Shown: positions 1 through 10,530 of the stretch, piece after piece
Numbering within the stretch: the stretch's first letter is position 1
How the letters are laid out: each line of letters begins with the position of its first letter
Origin: Bubalus kerabau
Taxonomy: Eukaryota > Chordata > Mammalia > Artiodactyla > Bovidae
Length of the DNA: 64,000 nucleotides
Assembly (NCBI RefSeq): GCF_029407905.1
Contig: NC_073625.1
Coordinates: 173,186,240-173,250,239, forward strand
Reading direction: 5' to 3'
The notes under the pieces: generated by a model
The model's input: only the letters and a program-made list of their open reading frames with translations
What the model was told of the DNA's origin: nothing
The model's database searches: none
Made by a program: the position numbers and the translations under genes

Positions 1-2555
1 GCAGTAGAAATAGTGAATTTAAATGGAAAATATTTAACCATTTCTCTGAAGGTATTCCATTAATTATGCTAGAGATTAAAGTAGATAGTGCTTTTAAGAC
101 AGCCTTATTTATAAACAGTCACATGCAGCTAACGTATTAATAAAAACTATACCTCATTTAAATGGCCTCACCCACCATTAGCAAAAGTACGTAAACATTT
201 GAACAATAACTCTTCCTTGTCAGTGCTTACCTCTTCTTATCTCTAGAGCCATAAGCATAAATTTTGTTCATAATATATGGTACTATAGGCTATGCTAAAT
301 GCACAATTACTTAGATAAAAATCTCTTTTAACATAATGAATGGCTTCGGAAAGTCTTTGAGATCTTAAGACATACTAGACATGACATTTTTCTTGATCTC
401 TTGAGGACTGTTAATCATCTGCAGAATCCAAGCTAAAGATGTTGCCCAGTTCTGTAACTATGTGAAGAATGTCATCTAGCCCCAAGCTCATACAAACTGT
501 AGCTCAGGTGAGGAGCCACAGTTCTGAGTAGCTCAGGGTGTATTTTCAGACATCTGCTAAGCATCCGGCCCTCCCCAGCCACTGCAGTGGGCGCACATGC
601 GATGACACACCTGCCTTGAAAGCCGGTGTTTTGAAAGGTGATTCTATAAACATCAGAATTAAACAAGCACATGGGACCTTTCGTGAATTTGTCCCTTACA
701 GCACTCCTGTGTTTTGAAAGACTGTTTCCTCTTGGTATTTCAGTGATGCTGCTAAGGCTCAAATTTGAATTCCTCTTTGCGAAACGTGATTTTCCTTCCC
801 ACTGTCAATTGGAACTAAAAGTACATATAAGCCTTTACACACTTCAGTTTTGACCGTGATACGTACTCGTGTATATGAGATACTCGATTACTGCAGACCT
901 CAGAATCAGTGATGCAAAGGTCAGAAGCAGTGGAGGTTTGGGGCTCTCCTTAAGAGCCAGCCCAAGACCAGTCTCCCTGATTCTCAGGTACTTTTTGCAG
1001 TTCTGGGTCCCCAGGCAGGAATCAGAGTTTTCTATTTTAATTTCCTAGTTTATTGTAATTTGATTTCCTAATATATTGTAGAACCCCAGTAAGAGCCACT
1101 TCTCTCTCTTCTTGTTTGTCTCTTTTGTATGTTTTCCTCTAATTTTCAGTCTCTTATCCATGATTTTTAAAACAATTTTGTTAGAAAATTCTTAAGTAAA
1201 GCCTCACCTGTTCGCCTCATACTTGCTCTTAAAATTTTTACATATCTCTTTGGAAACTGGACGTTCATGGTAGAGAGAAATTTCAAAAGTTCTCAAGAAA
1301 AAAAGTTATTTTCTGTGTTTATAGAAACTAGTTTAGAAGTAACTGTGGCTTGGGATTCTTACTGTCTTCTTAAAGGTACCTGGTTTTATCTATATGCGCA
1401 CACACACATATATTTATATAAGATAATCTCATGCTTATTTTAACATGGTTAAAAACTGCATGTCTCTTACAATGACAATGAAAATTTTGTGAAATAACGA
1501 AACCCTTAAATATAACACTTTGTATTTAAATAGATTCCTTACAGTTTATAGTTACAGATTTTTTCTTTTCAGAATATACATGCTCTCTTGGCATTTCTTA
1601 CTGTAGATGGCAGTAGTACATAAGATATCTTGATTGAAGGTAGAAAATTTGCAGACTGAGGTTCAGTTGCTGTATGACTTTCATAGGCTAAGTATAGATG
1701 TTCATTTCCCTTATCAGATCAACTGAATATTATTTTAATTTGGGGCTTCAAAATTAAGCTTCAGTTTTATAAAGCATGTGTGACTTATCACCTCTATGAA
1801 CTAATTTTCCTGTTCATTGGTTGGTCAAGTTCTGTTGATTTCTGTGTGGTTTTGTCTAAGGTTCACTGTCACTGTTCTGGTTTAAGAACTCACTACATCT
1901 CACAAGAACTTCTAATATATAGATCCAATACAAGTGTAGCATCCTTCCAGTTTCTTTGTTGGTGAAATGTTTGTTAAAGGCTTGCCAAGAGGAAGGAACA
2001 GAGCGTTGCTAATCACTCTCGGGTCAGGAAAGAACAGCAGCTAGCAGCCTGCCACTGAGGAAGGAAAAATGAACTGCAACGCAACAACTTAGTCCAAAGT
2101 CATTCTCAGTAAAGATAACCAGCTTTTCTCTGTGTCCTATTTCCCTTCCTCCTTTGTTCTTCTTCTTCTTCTTTTTGTTTTTTCCTACAAAGCCCTTAAA
2201 ATTGGGTAGAACTGAGCCTGTAGAGTCCTAAAGAAAAAAACTCCATAGTTTTTTTCAGACTGCACAAGTAATGCAGTCTGTTTCAGGGTAAGTTGGAATA
2301 CTTAGAATTGCTTTGTGGAGACTCCTATTCTGGGAATACAATAGACCAGGGGCTGATCAAATACTCAGACTCTATTTCTCAAGCACTCATCCAGGTTAGC
2401 ATAATAGAGAACAGAATGTATGATGCAGTGATTGCTGAGAACTATACCCTTTATATTGTATTTTCTTACTGGATTTTATATAATCCTTTCTAGCGTATCA
2501 ATGAAGAAAGAAGCTACTTTTTTTCATCATTTTAAAAGCTGGGTCTTCTGTCTCA

Positions 2556-2660
2556 GTTCAGTAAATGTTTACTGATTCTTTCCTATGAGTGTCTCCTAGC
2601 ACTGTGGTAGGCCCTGCAAACACCCTCTACCTTTAAGGATCCTGCATTGAGATGGAGGTG
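2556..2660. repeat. L2-like fragment
   Basis: The run from a TTCAGTAAATGTTTACTGA-type start through GCACTGTGGTAGGCCCTG resembles the reverse complement of the L2 3' end (ancient mammalian LINE). It is short and diverged, so the family call is tentative. Confidence 0.4.
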
Positions 2661-3029
2661 AGGAGTATGGTGGTATGGAAAATGTGGAAGGCTTGTCTAG
2701 TGTCCCTTTGTTCTCATGAGGCAGATTTCTGAATGCCTTGTTTAATAATCCTTGGCATATTGTGAGGATCAGAATTCCCCGCTGTCTGTCGGTATTTGTT
2801 GTGTTTTGTTTGACTATAGAATTAATTTATTAAAATAGTTTCCTAGTCATTTGTAAGTAGTACCGTCTCCCCAGCCCCACTAATCCTCCCATTCCCTGGA
2901 GCATGCCTTTATTTTATTTACTGTTTTGTGTGTGTGTGTGTGTGAAAATAGGGTTTTAGTAAAGTCCTTAATCTTAGTTCTATTCATTCCCTTTCTGGAA
3001 TCGTCCATAAAAAATAGAAATTAAAGCCA

Positions 3030-3230
3030 AGATAATTTTACACAAAGGTTTATCACAGCATTATTTATAATAATGAATATTTGTAAAAATCTAATAATAA
3101 GGTTAATTAATCCACATGACAGAATGTTTTATGGTTTTTAAAATGTGTTTGAATAATATTTAATGATATGAGGAAATGCTCTTAAAAAAATAGATAAAAC
3201 TGCATCTATATAAGAATGCAATCATATAAT
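3030..3230 (+). repeat. L1-like 3' UTR remnant
   Basis: Words such as ATCACAGCATTATTTATAAT and GATATGAGGAAATGCTC match the pattern of old mammalian L1 3' regions. It is heavily diverged and the subfamily is not assigned. Confidence 0.4.
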
Positions 3231-3609
3231 GTCTTTGCATATGTTTTGGACTGTGAAAATCTAATTTGCTGTTATCCCAGTTCTAGTTAATCAAGTTCAA
3301 CTAAAATTAGTTTTCATAATTCTAAAGAAAGGTTTTCATTTTTCTGATTTTGAAAATGTTGTCAGTCGCCAGCTTAATCCTTCCCAATCGCTATTCAGTT
3401 GCTGAAATCCAAGGTGTACTTTGTATCAGTGTTGATGCTTGTGCTTCAGGATCTTAGAATATACAAGTGGGTCAAAGGGATTGCTTATATTCTAGATGAT
3501 TGATATTAAGTACATTTTACATAATAAGGTTTCCTCCTTATAAACTTATTTTCTGCCTGTAGACTTGCCTTAACAACTAAGAATAGTTTTCCTTGTTTTG
3601 ACTTTACAG

Positions 3610-3731
3610 ATTATAAGCACACCACAGAGACTAACCAGTTCAGGAAGTGTTCTGATTGGGAGTCCATACACCCCTGCGCCAGCAATGGTTACTCAGACAC
3701 ACATAGCAGAAGCTGCTGGCTGGGTCCCAGG
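3610..3731 (+). CDS. TFDP2: TFDP2 coding exon: N-terminal segment
   Basis: This 122-base exon lies between acceptor TTTACAG and donor GGTAAGAG. It starts in phase 0 and encodes 40 residues plus two bases of a Gly codon, beginning IISTPQRLTSSGSV and ending AGWVPG. This is the region just after the initiator Met of the known short DP-2 isoform; the Met itself must come from the upstream exon. It lies N-terminal to the DNA-binding domain and is probably disordered. The final Gly codon is completed by the first base of the 48-base exon at 6705. I also tested skipping that exon: the splice to 23280 keeps the same frame, because both downstream exons start with the single base T. Confidence 0.95.
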
Positions 3732-3904
3732 GTAAGAGTGGTACTGCACGTTACCATTTTTAAAAGCTTTTTTTTAAAGTTCTGATCTTTTTTGCTCACT
3801 GTCTTACCTTCTGTTCTTGTTTTATGGCTTTAAAAACTAGTATGTTTCCTTTAAGATCACCTGTTTATTTCATTTTATGTCCTAGCTATAAAATGGGCAT
3901 CTAG

Positions 3905-4003
3905 GATATAGCCTCTGGATCTTGGTTCCCTGACTAGGGATTGAACCCTTGTCCTCTGCAGTGGAAGCGTAGAGTCTTAACCACTGGACCACTCATCCTG
4001 GAA
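3905..4003 (-). mobile_element. CHR-type tRNA-derived SINE
   Basis: The reverse complement of the short cetartiodactyl SINE: box-B-like GGGATTGAACCC, the CTCTGCAGTGGAAGCG anticodon-arm region and the end TTAACCACTGGACCA. It is a diverged copy. Confidence 0.7.
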
Positions 4004-4624
4004 CAACCATTTTAAACAGAAAAAATAAAATAATAACTTGTAACTGAAACATCTTTCTTCAGTGCTGAAAGAAGACTGCTTTTTATGATTTGACTTTTAG
4101 CCACTTTGGAGATGTAAAAACTGCATTTTATATTGTTTTAACACACATAAGAAAGGAGTTATGTATATGTGTGTGTGTGCTTAGAATTTCCTCTTGAAAC
4201 TAGCATTTTTGTTTCATTTAAAACCAGAAAAAGAAGGGGAAAAAAGAGACCAAAATATATTAAAACTTTCATTGAGTTTTATCTTGGTTCTTTTAAAACA
4301 CTGGGAAGTTAAATCAGTGTCCCTGCTTCGTTACTCATTTGCCACTTTTAATATCGGATCTCTGCATGTTCCATCTTTCCCCTCCTTATCATCTTAGCAT
4401 CTCATCCCTCCGTAAAAGGAAATAGTAAAATAAGTGACTGAAAATTTTATTTTGTCCCTTTAGAAATTATTTCCAACATGGCATACCACACTGGTGGTTC
4501 TGTCATTGACTTAAAGTTGTGAGTTCTAATAAGCAAACAGTAAATCTTGGTTCAGTAAGAATCTCCTTTTTTCAAGCATATTAAAGAAATGAATGAAATA
4601 ACAGTCCTGGCAGAGTGCTTTAAG

Positions 4625-4626
<2 letters not shown>

Positions 4627-4658
<32 letters not shown>
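4627..4658 (+). repeat. (AC)16 microsatellite
   Basis: Sixteen uninterrupted AC dinucleotides. A shorter GT-rich run follows at about 4675-4688, just before the Bov-A2 element. Confidence 0.97.
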
Positions 4659-4662
<4 letters not shown>

Positions 4663-4688
4663 CAAAAGAGTTTTGTGTGTGTGTATGT

Positions 4689-4957
4689 GCTGCTGCTGCT
4701 GCTGCTAAGTCGCTTCAGTCGTGTCCGACTGTGCGACCCCATGGACGGAAGCCCACCAGGCTCCCCCGTCCTTGGGATTCTCCAGGCAAGAACACTGGAG
4801 TGGGTTGCCATTTCCTTCTCCAATGCATGAAAAGTGAAAGTGAAGTCGCTCAATCATGTCCTACTCTTAGCGACCCCATGGACTGCAGCCTACCGGCTCC
4901 TCCATCCATGGGATTTTCCAGGCAAGAGTACTGGAGTGGGGTGCCATTGCCTTCTCC
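4689..4957 (-). mobile_element. Bov-A2 SINE
   Basis: A dimer of the Bov-A unit read on the reverse strand. It starts in the characteristic (TGC)n tract, with two GTGTCCGACT/GTCCTACTCT...CGACCCCATGGAC units, each ending in CTGGAGTGGGNTGCCATT. The two monomers are separated by the GCATGAAAAGTGAAAGTGAA linker. Confidence 0.9.
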
Positions 4958-5141
4958 AGTATGTGCTTAGTTGTGTCCAACTCTTTGTGACCCTGTGGAC
5001 TGTAGCCTGCCATGCTCTTCTGTCCATGGAATTCTCCAGGCAAGAATACAGGAGTGGGTTGCCATTTACTTCTCCAGGGGATATTCCATACCCATCGCAT
5101 CTCTGCATTGGCAGGCAGATTCTTTACCCCTAGCACCACTT
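4958..5141 (-). mobile_element. Bov-tA SINE
   Basis: A reverse-strand Bov-A unit followed by a degraded tRNA-like head (CTCTGCATTGGCAGGCAGATTCTTTACC). It abuts the Bov-A2 directly, so the two may be tandem insertions. Confidence 0.85.
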
Positions 5142-5230
5142 GAGACATCGCTTCATATGTATACATAACGTCTTTTCCATTATCAAGTAAGATGAAGCGA
5201 CAGAATCACCTGTAATTCAATGGCCTTTCA

Positions 5231-5946
5231 TTCAGTTCAGCCACCCAGTCGTATCCAACTCTTTGCGACCCCATGGACTGCAGCACACTGCAGCTTCCTT
5301 GTCCGTCACCAACTCCTGGAGCTTGCTCAAACTCACGTTCATCAAGTCAGCGATGCCATCCAGCCATCTCATCTTCTGGCGTCCCCTTCTCCTGCCTTCA
5401 GTCTTTACCAGCATCAGGGTCTTTTCCAGTGAGTCAGTTCTTTGTATCAGGTGGTCTGAGTATTGGAGTTTCAGCTTCAGCATCAGTCCTTCCAATTAAT
5501 ATTCAGGACTGATTTCCTTCAGAATTGACTGATTTGATCTCCGTGCAGTCCAAGGGACTCTCAAGAGTCTTCCAACACCATAGTTCAAAAGCATCAATTC
5601 TTCAGCACTCAGCTTTCTTTATAGTCCAACTTTCACATCTCTACATAACTGCTGGAAAAACCATAGCTTTGACTAGATGGACCTTGGTTGGCAAAGTAAT
5701 GTCTATGCTGTCTAGGTTGGTCATAACTTTCTCCCAAGGAGCAAGCATCTTTGAATTTAATGGCTGCAGTCACCATCTGCAGTGATTTTGGAGCCCAAGA
5801 AAAGAAAGTCCATCACTGTTTACATTGTTTCCCCATCTGTTTTCCATGAAGTGATGGGATCACATGCCATGATCTTCGTTTTTTGAATGTTGAGTTTTAA
5901 GCTAGCTTTTTCACTCTCCTCTTTGACTTTCATCAAGAGGCTCTTT
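5231..5946 (-). mobile_element. BovB (RTE-type LINE) 3' part, truncated
   Basis: It starts with the inverted TTCAGTTCAG 3' tail and reads antisense through the C-terminal part of the BovB ORF2. Recognisable words on the reverse strand include GRQKMRWLDGI and a diverged FGHLMRR region. Frames are broken by indels. The 5' portion with the reverse-transcriptase core is missing. More diverged than the other BovB copies in the window. Confidence 0.9.
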
Positions 5947-5965
5947 ATTCCATCCTTAACAATAG

Positions 5966-6001
5966 CATGTTAAGTCCATAATATCATGTTAAGTCCATAA
6001 T
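5966..6001 (+). repeat. 17-bp perfect direct repeat, 2-bp spacer
   Basis: CATGTTAAGTCCATAAT occurs at 5966-5982 and 5985-6001. The flanking phrase CTTAACAATA also occurs on both sides (near 5955 and 6031), so a small local duplication happened next to the truncated end of the BovB copy. Confidence 0.9.
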
Positions 6002-6279
6002 AATAGCAATACCATGACCTTCATTCAGTCCTTAACAATATCCTCATATAGATCTGCAAGTTAGGTTGCAGTTTTTCGTACCCTTGGAAGGTAATTTAAT
6101 GAGAGCCAAGTCTCTGCCCGTAGTGCTGGCCTGCTTTGGAGATGAGCAGGGTTTGGTGTTCTCAATAACTGGCTGTGCCTTATACTGCATGTAGTATGAT
6201 TGTCTAATGTTTTTAAGAACCAGTCTTCCAGAGTGAATAAAACTTTGCTGTGCCTTCTCGTTTATTGTTTCATTGGTAG

Positions 6280-6437
6280 ACACACAAGTCATGTCTGACT
6301 CTTAGTGACTCCGTATACTGCGGCCCACCAGGCTCCTTTCTCCCTGGGATTCTCCAGGCAAGAATACTGGAGTGGGTTGCCATTTCCTTCTCCAGGGGAA
6401 TCTTTCACCCAGGGATCGAACCTGTGTCTCCTGCAGG
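6280..6437 (-). mobile_element. Bov-tA SINE upstream of the TFDP2 cassette exon
   Basis: A reverse-strand Bov-A unit (GTGACTCCGTATACTGCGGCC ... TTCCTTCTCC) followed by part of the tRNA-like head (GGGATCGAACCTGTGTCTCC). The end of the tRNA part is lost. It lies 268 bases before the exon at 6705. Confidence 0.88.
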
Positions 6438-6668
6438 AAAGCTCTTCTCATTTATAAATTAGTAGTATTTCTTCCTGGAGATTGGTTAAGCTCATTTCAA
6501 ACCTATGACTCTTGTGATTTCTTGGGTCCAGTGACAAAATTTAAGTTCTGATTTTATGTACATATCTTTTGTAATTGTTAGTTTTTTGTTTGGATATATA
6601 TTCAGTGTGGAATTAGATAAGTTAAAATAAATTATTCATGAAGTAAAGTTCCTTATGCATTTTCATGG

Positions 6669-6704
6669 TTTTTTTTTTTGTTTTTTTGTTTTTTTTCTTT
6701 TCAG
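6669..6704 (+). promoter_or_regulatory. Near-homopolymeric T tract and splice acceptor of the cassette exon
   Basis: Between GGT and CAG the sequence is almost only T, broken by two G and one C before TTTTCAG. It forms the polypyrimidine tract of the 48-base exon. Runs like this vary in length between individuals and can change exon inclusion. Confidence 0.8.
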
Positions 6705-6752
6705 TGATAGAAAACGGGCTAGAGAATTTATAGACTCTGATTTTTCAGAAAG
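6705..6752 (+). CDS. TFDP2: TFDP2 coding exon: 16-residue NLS cassette (E region)
   Basis: This 48-base exon adds exactly 16 residues, DRKRAREFIDSDFSES, with junction codons shared on both sides (phase 2 in, phase 2 out), so including or skipping it keeps the frame. The basic cluster RKRAR here and KRSKK at the start of the next exon lie about ten residues apart and form a bipartite nuclear localisation signal. In mouse DP-3 a 16-residue segment called the E region is alternatively spliced and controls nuclear entry of the protein; this exon matches it in length, position and sequence character. That it is alternatively used in this species is inferred. The donor is GGTGAGTA. Confidence 0.93.
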
Positions 6753-7132
6753 GTGAGTAAAAGTTTTAAGTAATTTGTTCAAGCAATTCTACTGCATAGA
6801 GAGGGGTTTAGCACCCAGACTCTTAAGTAATGAGATGTTTTTCTTCATACAACTTTAATTTCATTAAGTTTCACCTGTTATTTCATTCCACATTGAGTAT
6901 TCTGCTTCACTCATCATTGCATAAGTGTATTATTTTTATGTAGTTTTAAAAGATACTATTCTGCGGGTGGATTGGCTCTTGGCAGTATGCCATTTAGCAC
7001 ACGCCCTCCTTTGGGGAGATGAACTATTCTGCTAAAGTGACTATTCTTGATTACCTCAAAATACACAAAGTTTAAAAACAAGTTTTATTGAACACATTTA
7101 AAGATAATAGTAAATCCTCACTTCTTTTTTTT

Positions 7133-7650
7133 TAACCTTCCAGTTCTATTGAGATATAATTAACATACAGCCCTGTATAAGTTTAAGGTAATACAGCACA
7201 ATAATTCAATTTGTTAATACATACATCATGAAGCAGTTATCACAGTAAGTTTAGTGAACCATCTCATATAGATATAAAATAAAAGAAATAAGTAAACATT
7301 TTTCTTGTGACATGAACTCTTAGGATTTATTCTCTTAGCAACTTTCATATATAACATACAGGGCTTCCCAGGTGGCGCAGTTGGTAAAGAAGCCACCTGC
7401 CAGTGCAGGAGACACACAGCGCGAGGGTTTGATCCCTGGGTCGGGAAGATCCCCTGGAGGAGGAAATGGCACCCCACTCCAGTACTCTTGCCTGGAAAAT
7501 CCCATGGATTGAAGAACCTGGTGGGCTACAGTCCGTGGGATCACTAAGAGTTGGACATGACTGAGCGCACATACACGCACACACATATGAAACACAGCAG
7601 TGCTCATTTACCATGTCGTACGTTACGTCTCCTTTCTTAAATAATACAGT
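7133..7650 (-). mobile_element. L1 (older mammalian type) 3' UTR remnant, interrupted by a Bov-tA
   Basis: Antisense L1 3' UTR words (TTCTATTGAGATATAATTAAC, CTCTTAGCAACTTTCATATA) run to 7361 and resume after 7580 with CAGCAGTGCTCATTTACCATG. The Bov-tA at 7362-7579 splits it. L1 lies antisense to TFDP2. Confidence 0.75.
7362..7579 (+). mobile_element. Bov-tA SINE nested in L1
   Basis: Forward copy: tRNA-like head GGCTTCCCAGGTGGCGCAG with a box-B-like GGTTTGATCCC, then a Bov-A unit ending GGACATGACTGAGCG. The flanks CATATATAACATACAG and CATATGAAACACAG look like a diverged target-site duplication. It lies 610 bases after the cassette exon and in opposite orientation to the Bov-tA at 6280. Confidence 0.9.
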
Positions 7651-7680
7651 GTAGAGTAATCTTGCCTTAGACTGTTAGGA

Positions 7681-7777
7681 CAGTGATTCTCAGTTCTAGG
7701 TGTGCAGCAGAATCACCTATGGCCTGTTGAATAAACTATAATTGCTTACTAAATCAGAAACTCCAGGATTGAAAACT
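7681..7777 (+). mobile_element. MER5A-like DNA transposon fragment
   Basis: It begins CAGTGATTCTCAGTTCTAGG and continues GCAGCAGAATCACCTATGG ... AATCAGAAACTCCAGG, the pattern of the hAT-Charlie non-autonomous element MER5A. Its right terminus is missing. Confidence 0.75.
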
Positions 7778-9480
7778 TACACTTTAGGATCATTTGAACT
7801 CAGTATTTCACCCAAGTCACTATACTAAGTATCATATTAATGTCACATTATACTAAAATAAAATATAATCTCAGAGGCTGTTTAGATAAAACCTTGCCAG
7901 CAACGCTTTCTAGATTGATTCTGAGTTTTTTTAATTGCTGTTTTTCAACGATGTTTTAGTCTCCTTTCTCCTGTTGGGTCATCTGCTTTCAACACAGCTT
8001 TCTGTCTTTTCCAGTTTCTAGTTGCTACCTCAGATTTGCTGTACACTGAGAAACTACTCGGCCAGGTGTTTTAGAATCTCATCTAAAATGAAAGTGAACG
8101 GGCCCCGAAGTGAAGCCTTGAGGGTGTATTTAAAAATGTTTGTTTTCTTGCATGACACGAGCTCTGCTTTAGTTCCTTGCTGACCTTTGTTGTTCTCAGA
8201 TCTTAACTGTTTTGAACAGATAAAATCATATCTGAGAAGCTGCTGTATTACATAGAACTATATGGTGAGATGGTCTTTTCTCTCTAATGGGAATTCATTT
8301 TTCCAGCTCATACTGTTTCTTCTTCATGTTTATCCTGGGAAAGAGCAGCAGTACAACTTTTTAACCGTGTATTTGGCAGTGTTTAAGGCCTTAAAATGAA
8401 ACTGTTCACTTGTTATGATTGACATCACCTGACTATGCAAATAATACAGAAAAGCAAGATTCTTTTTATTCTTCTAAGAGAGAAAACTCTAGAGATAGCA
8501 TATAGAAGTGCCAGATTAGGTTTGTTGGTCTAGCCATTGACTTGACTTTGCTTTTCTGCATTTGCTTCATTGGCCTTTTTTCCTAGTGCTTTCTATTACT
8601 ATCCTTTTATTCTTTAATATAACTTTTCTGTATTGAATCCCATCCCCCCTCCCTAACCAAACCACCAAAATGACTACATGTGGTTTTCTTCTTGTGTTAT
8701 TGTTCTTACACATGTTCTTTTCCTCCAGATTAATGTGTTTTTCTGTAATGCTGTAAAAAGTCTTGGGTTCCCTTTTCCCCAGTGCTAAGGTTCAAAAAGC
8801 CAGCTCTCAACCACAAACTAATCTTCTTCACTTCTTTATTGTCTCTCTAGTGATTTAATATCTCTATAGTGATTAAATATAGTAAGTATTTTTGTTAGTG
8901 TTCCTTGGGGACATAGATTTATATATATAATACACATGCATACTCCCACATAGATACATACTATATAAGGTTTCTATCCTCATCTTAACCACTTGGCAGT
9001 ACAACTTGAAGTATGTTTTACACAGCTCTTCCTTTGTTGAGTTCCTTTGCAAGACCAAGTCACTTTCTGAAGAAATCTTGTTGGTGGGTAAAGGATCCGT
9101 TGAGGGATTCTCGTTAGTTTTTTCTTTGTGTTCCAATCCACTGAACTCTTTGCAAAGAGCTTGTGGAAATTGCTTTGAAAGCCCCCTTTCTGGTCTCGCC
9201 TGGAATTTTGATCCTGAAAGATGTTTGTTCCCTTTTATCTTTCTTCCTTTGGACAGTCAGGTGGTGTCTTGCAAATACATCTCTTCCAAATGGGAAGTGT
9301 CCTATGTGAGAGTTCCCTGGGGGGAAGAAAGGTCCTGGGTGTTTGACAGGCAGCAGCAATATCCTCCATGTGTTTCCTTTATTCCTGTCTTAAAGGAATA
9401 GGATTTAGCACAGTGGTGTTTTTCCTCTTCCTTTGTGCTCATATATTTTATTCTGTTGGAATATAGTTAAAACTTTAAAC

Positions 9481-9590
9481 TCAGTCGTGTCTGACTCTTT
9501 GCGACCCCATGGACTGTAGCCTACAAGGCTCCTCTGTCCATGGAATTTTCCAGGCAAGAGTACTGGAGTGGGTTGCCATTTCCTTCTCCA
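9481..9590 (-). mobile_element. Bov-A monomer SINE
   Basis: A single reverse-strand Bov-A unit from TCAGTCGTGTCTGACTC to TTTCCTTCTCCA. Its flanks AACTTTAAACT (9471-9481) and AAATTTAAACT (9590-9600) form a probable target-site duplication, 10 of 11 bases. Confidence 0.85.
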
Positions 9591-9664
9591 AATTTAAACT
9601 ATAATAAGCTAATAATAAAAATCAATATAATTAATATCTGTACTGCTTTGACGATGTTTATGAA

Positions 9665-10530
9665 GTTGTCTATTTATTCAACAAGTGTTTTGAATATCTG
9701 CTAAGTGTTGGTAAGTTCTAGGCATGGATGAGAATAATAAGCAAGATAGAAAAGTCCCTGCCCTTGAAGAGCTAATATTTGGGGAGGAGGTGCAATAAAG
9801 AAGTAAGATAACTAGATTGTGATGGGTGGTATGCAAAGAACTAAGAAGGATGATTTGTAGATAATTGGAAGGGTGGTGGCTACCTTAGAAATTCCTCTCT
9901 AAGGGGTGATGTTTGAATACAAGGAAGACAGGCTAGTTCCTTGAGGAGCTTGGGATTCTAGGCACAGGGAATGGCAAATGCAGGGCTCCTAAGTGAGGAA
10001 CCAGGTTGTGATCCTCAGGGAAGCACAGTGGCTTGAGATCATGAGCAAGTCAGAGAGAGAGATGAGATGAGGATGGAGAGGTAGACACAGGTCAGAGTAT
10101 GAAAGGCCTTGTAGGTCATGGTAGAGAATTTGGTTTTTATTCTAAACAGGATTTTAAGTAGGGGAGTAATGTAATCCGATTTATAATGACTGCTGAGAAG
10201 GATCTGGACTCTAAGGAGATAAGAGCAAAAGTGGAGAAATCAGTTAGAGGGCAGGAGGCAGTGACCTGACAGTGGAGATGGGAAAAAATGGGTAAATTTT
10301 TCAGTTTGGAAACAGAATTTATTGATAGATTAAATGAAGGAAAGAGAGAAATAAAGGATGACTTGATTTTTTGCAGTGAGAGCTAGGTGAATACTGGTGC
10401 CATTAGCATTTACTGTAGTTAGGAATAGGTTTGGGGAGGAATTGAGTTTTGTTCTGGACACATGAAGTTTGAGAGGTTTTTCAGTTTTCTATGTGATGTA
10501 TCTGTAGTATCAATTAGTGTATCAGTAGTA
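9665..10530 (-). mobile_element. L2-type LINE, long antisense remnant
   Basis: Collinear with the reverse complement of the ancient mammalian L2 3' half: TTCAACAAGTGTTTTGAATA, CTAAGGGGTGATGTTTGAA, GGCCTTGTAGGTCATGG, AGGGGAGTAATGTAATC and AGGATGACTTGATTTTTTG occur in the expected order. Unusually long for such an old element. Family name from memory of the consensus. Confidence 0.65.

Larger units (their letters stand above)
1..3609 (+). other. TFDP2 intron, 3' part; acceptor at 3608-3609
   Basis: AT-rich intron sequence ending in a pyrimidine-rich tract and the acceptor ...ACTTTACAG. It holds a TTC-rich simple repeat near 2158-2180, a short (GT)n near 2928-2943, an L2-like fragment near 2556-2660 and an L1-like remnant near 3030-3230. 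The remaining stretches (1-2150, 2190-2550, 2670-2920, 3240-3600) show nothing I can name. An open frame on the - strand at 472-762 has no recognisable domain and is treated as chance. Confidence 0.7.
3732..6704 (+). other. TFDP2 intron between the N-terminal exon and the NLS cassette exon
   Basis: GTAAGA donor and TTTTCAG acceptor. From left to right it holds a CHR-type SINE (3905-4003), an (AC)16 microsatellite, a Bov-A2, a Bov-tA, an antisense BovB 3' end, a small local duplication and a further Bov-tA. The stretches 4010-4620, 6045-6278 and 6440-6660 show nothing I recognise. The last 36 bases are almost pure T. Confidence 0.85.

Noticed and set aside
472..762. A 96-codon - strand frame near the left edge
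   Set aside because: No domain or retrocopy match that I recognise, and no neighbouring exon signals.
4627..4700. Regular spacing suggesting a CRISPR-like array
   Set aside because: It is an (AC)16 microsatellite followed by the TGC tract of a SINE; there are no spacers, and the genome is mammalian.
4689..5141. Several overlapping open frames on both strands
   Set aside because: They are translations of Bov-A2 and Bov-tA SINEs; similar frames recur at each such SINE in the window.
7362..7440. tRNA-gene-like sequence with box-A and box-B-like words
   Set aside because: It is the tRNA-like head of a Bov-tA SINE. The cloverleaf is not intact, and the same applies to the other SINE heads.
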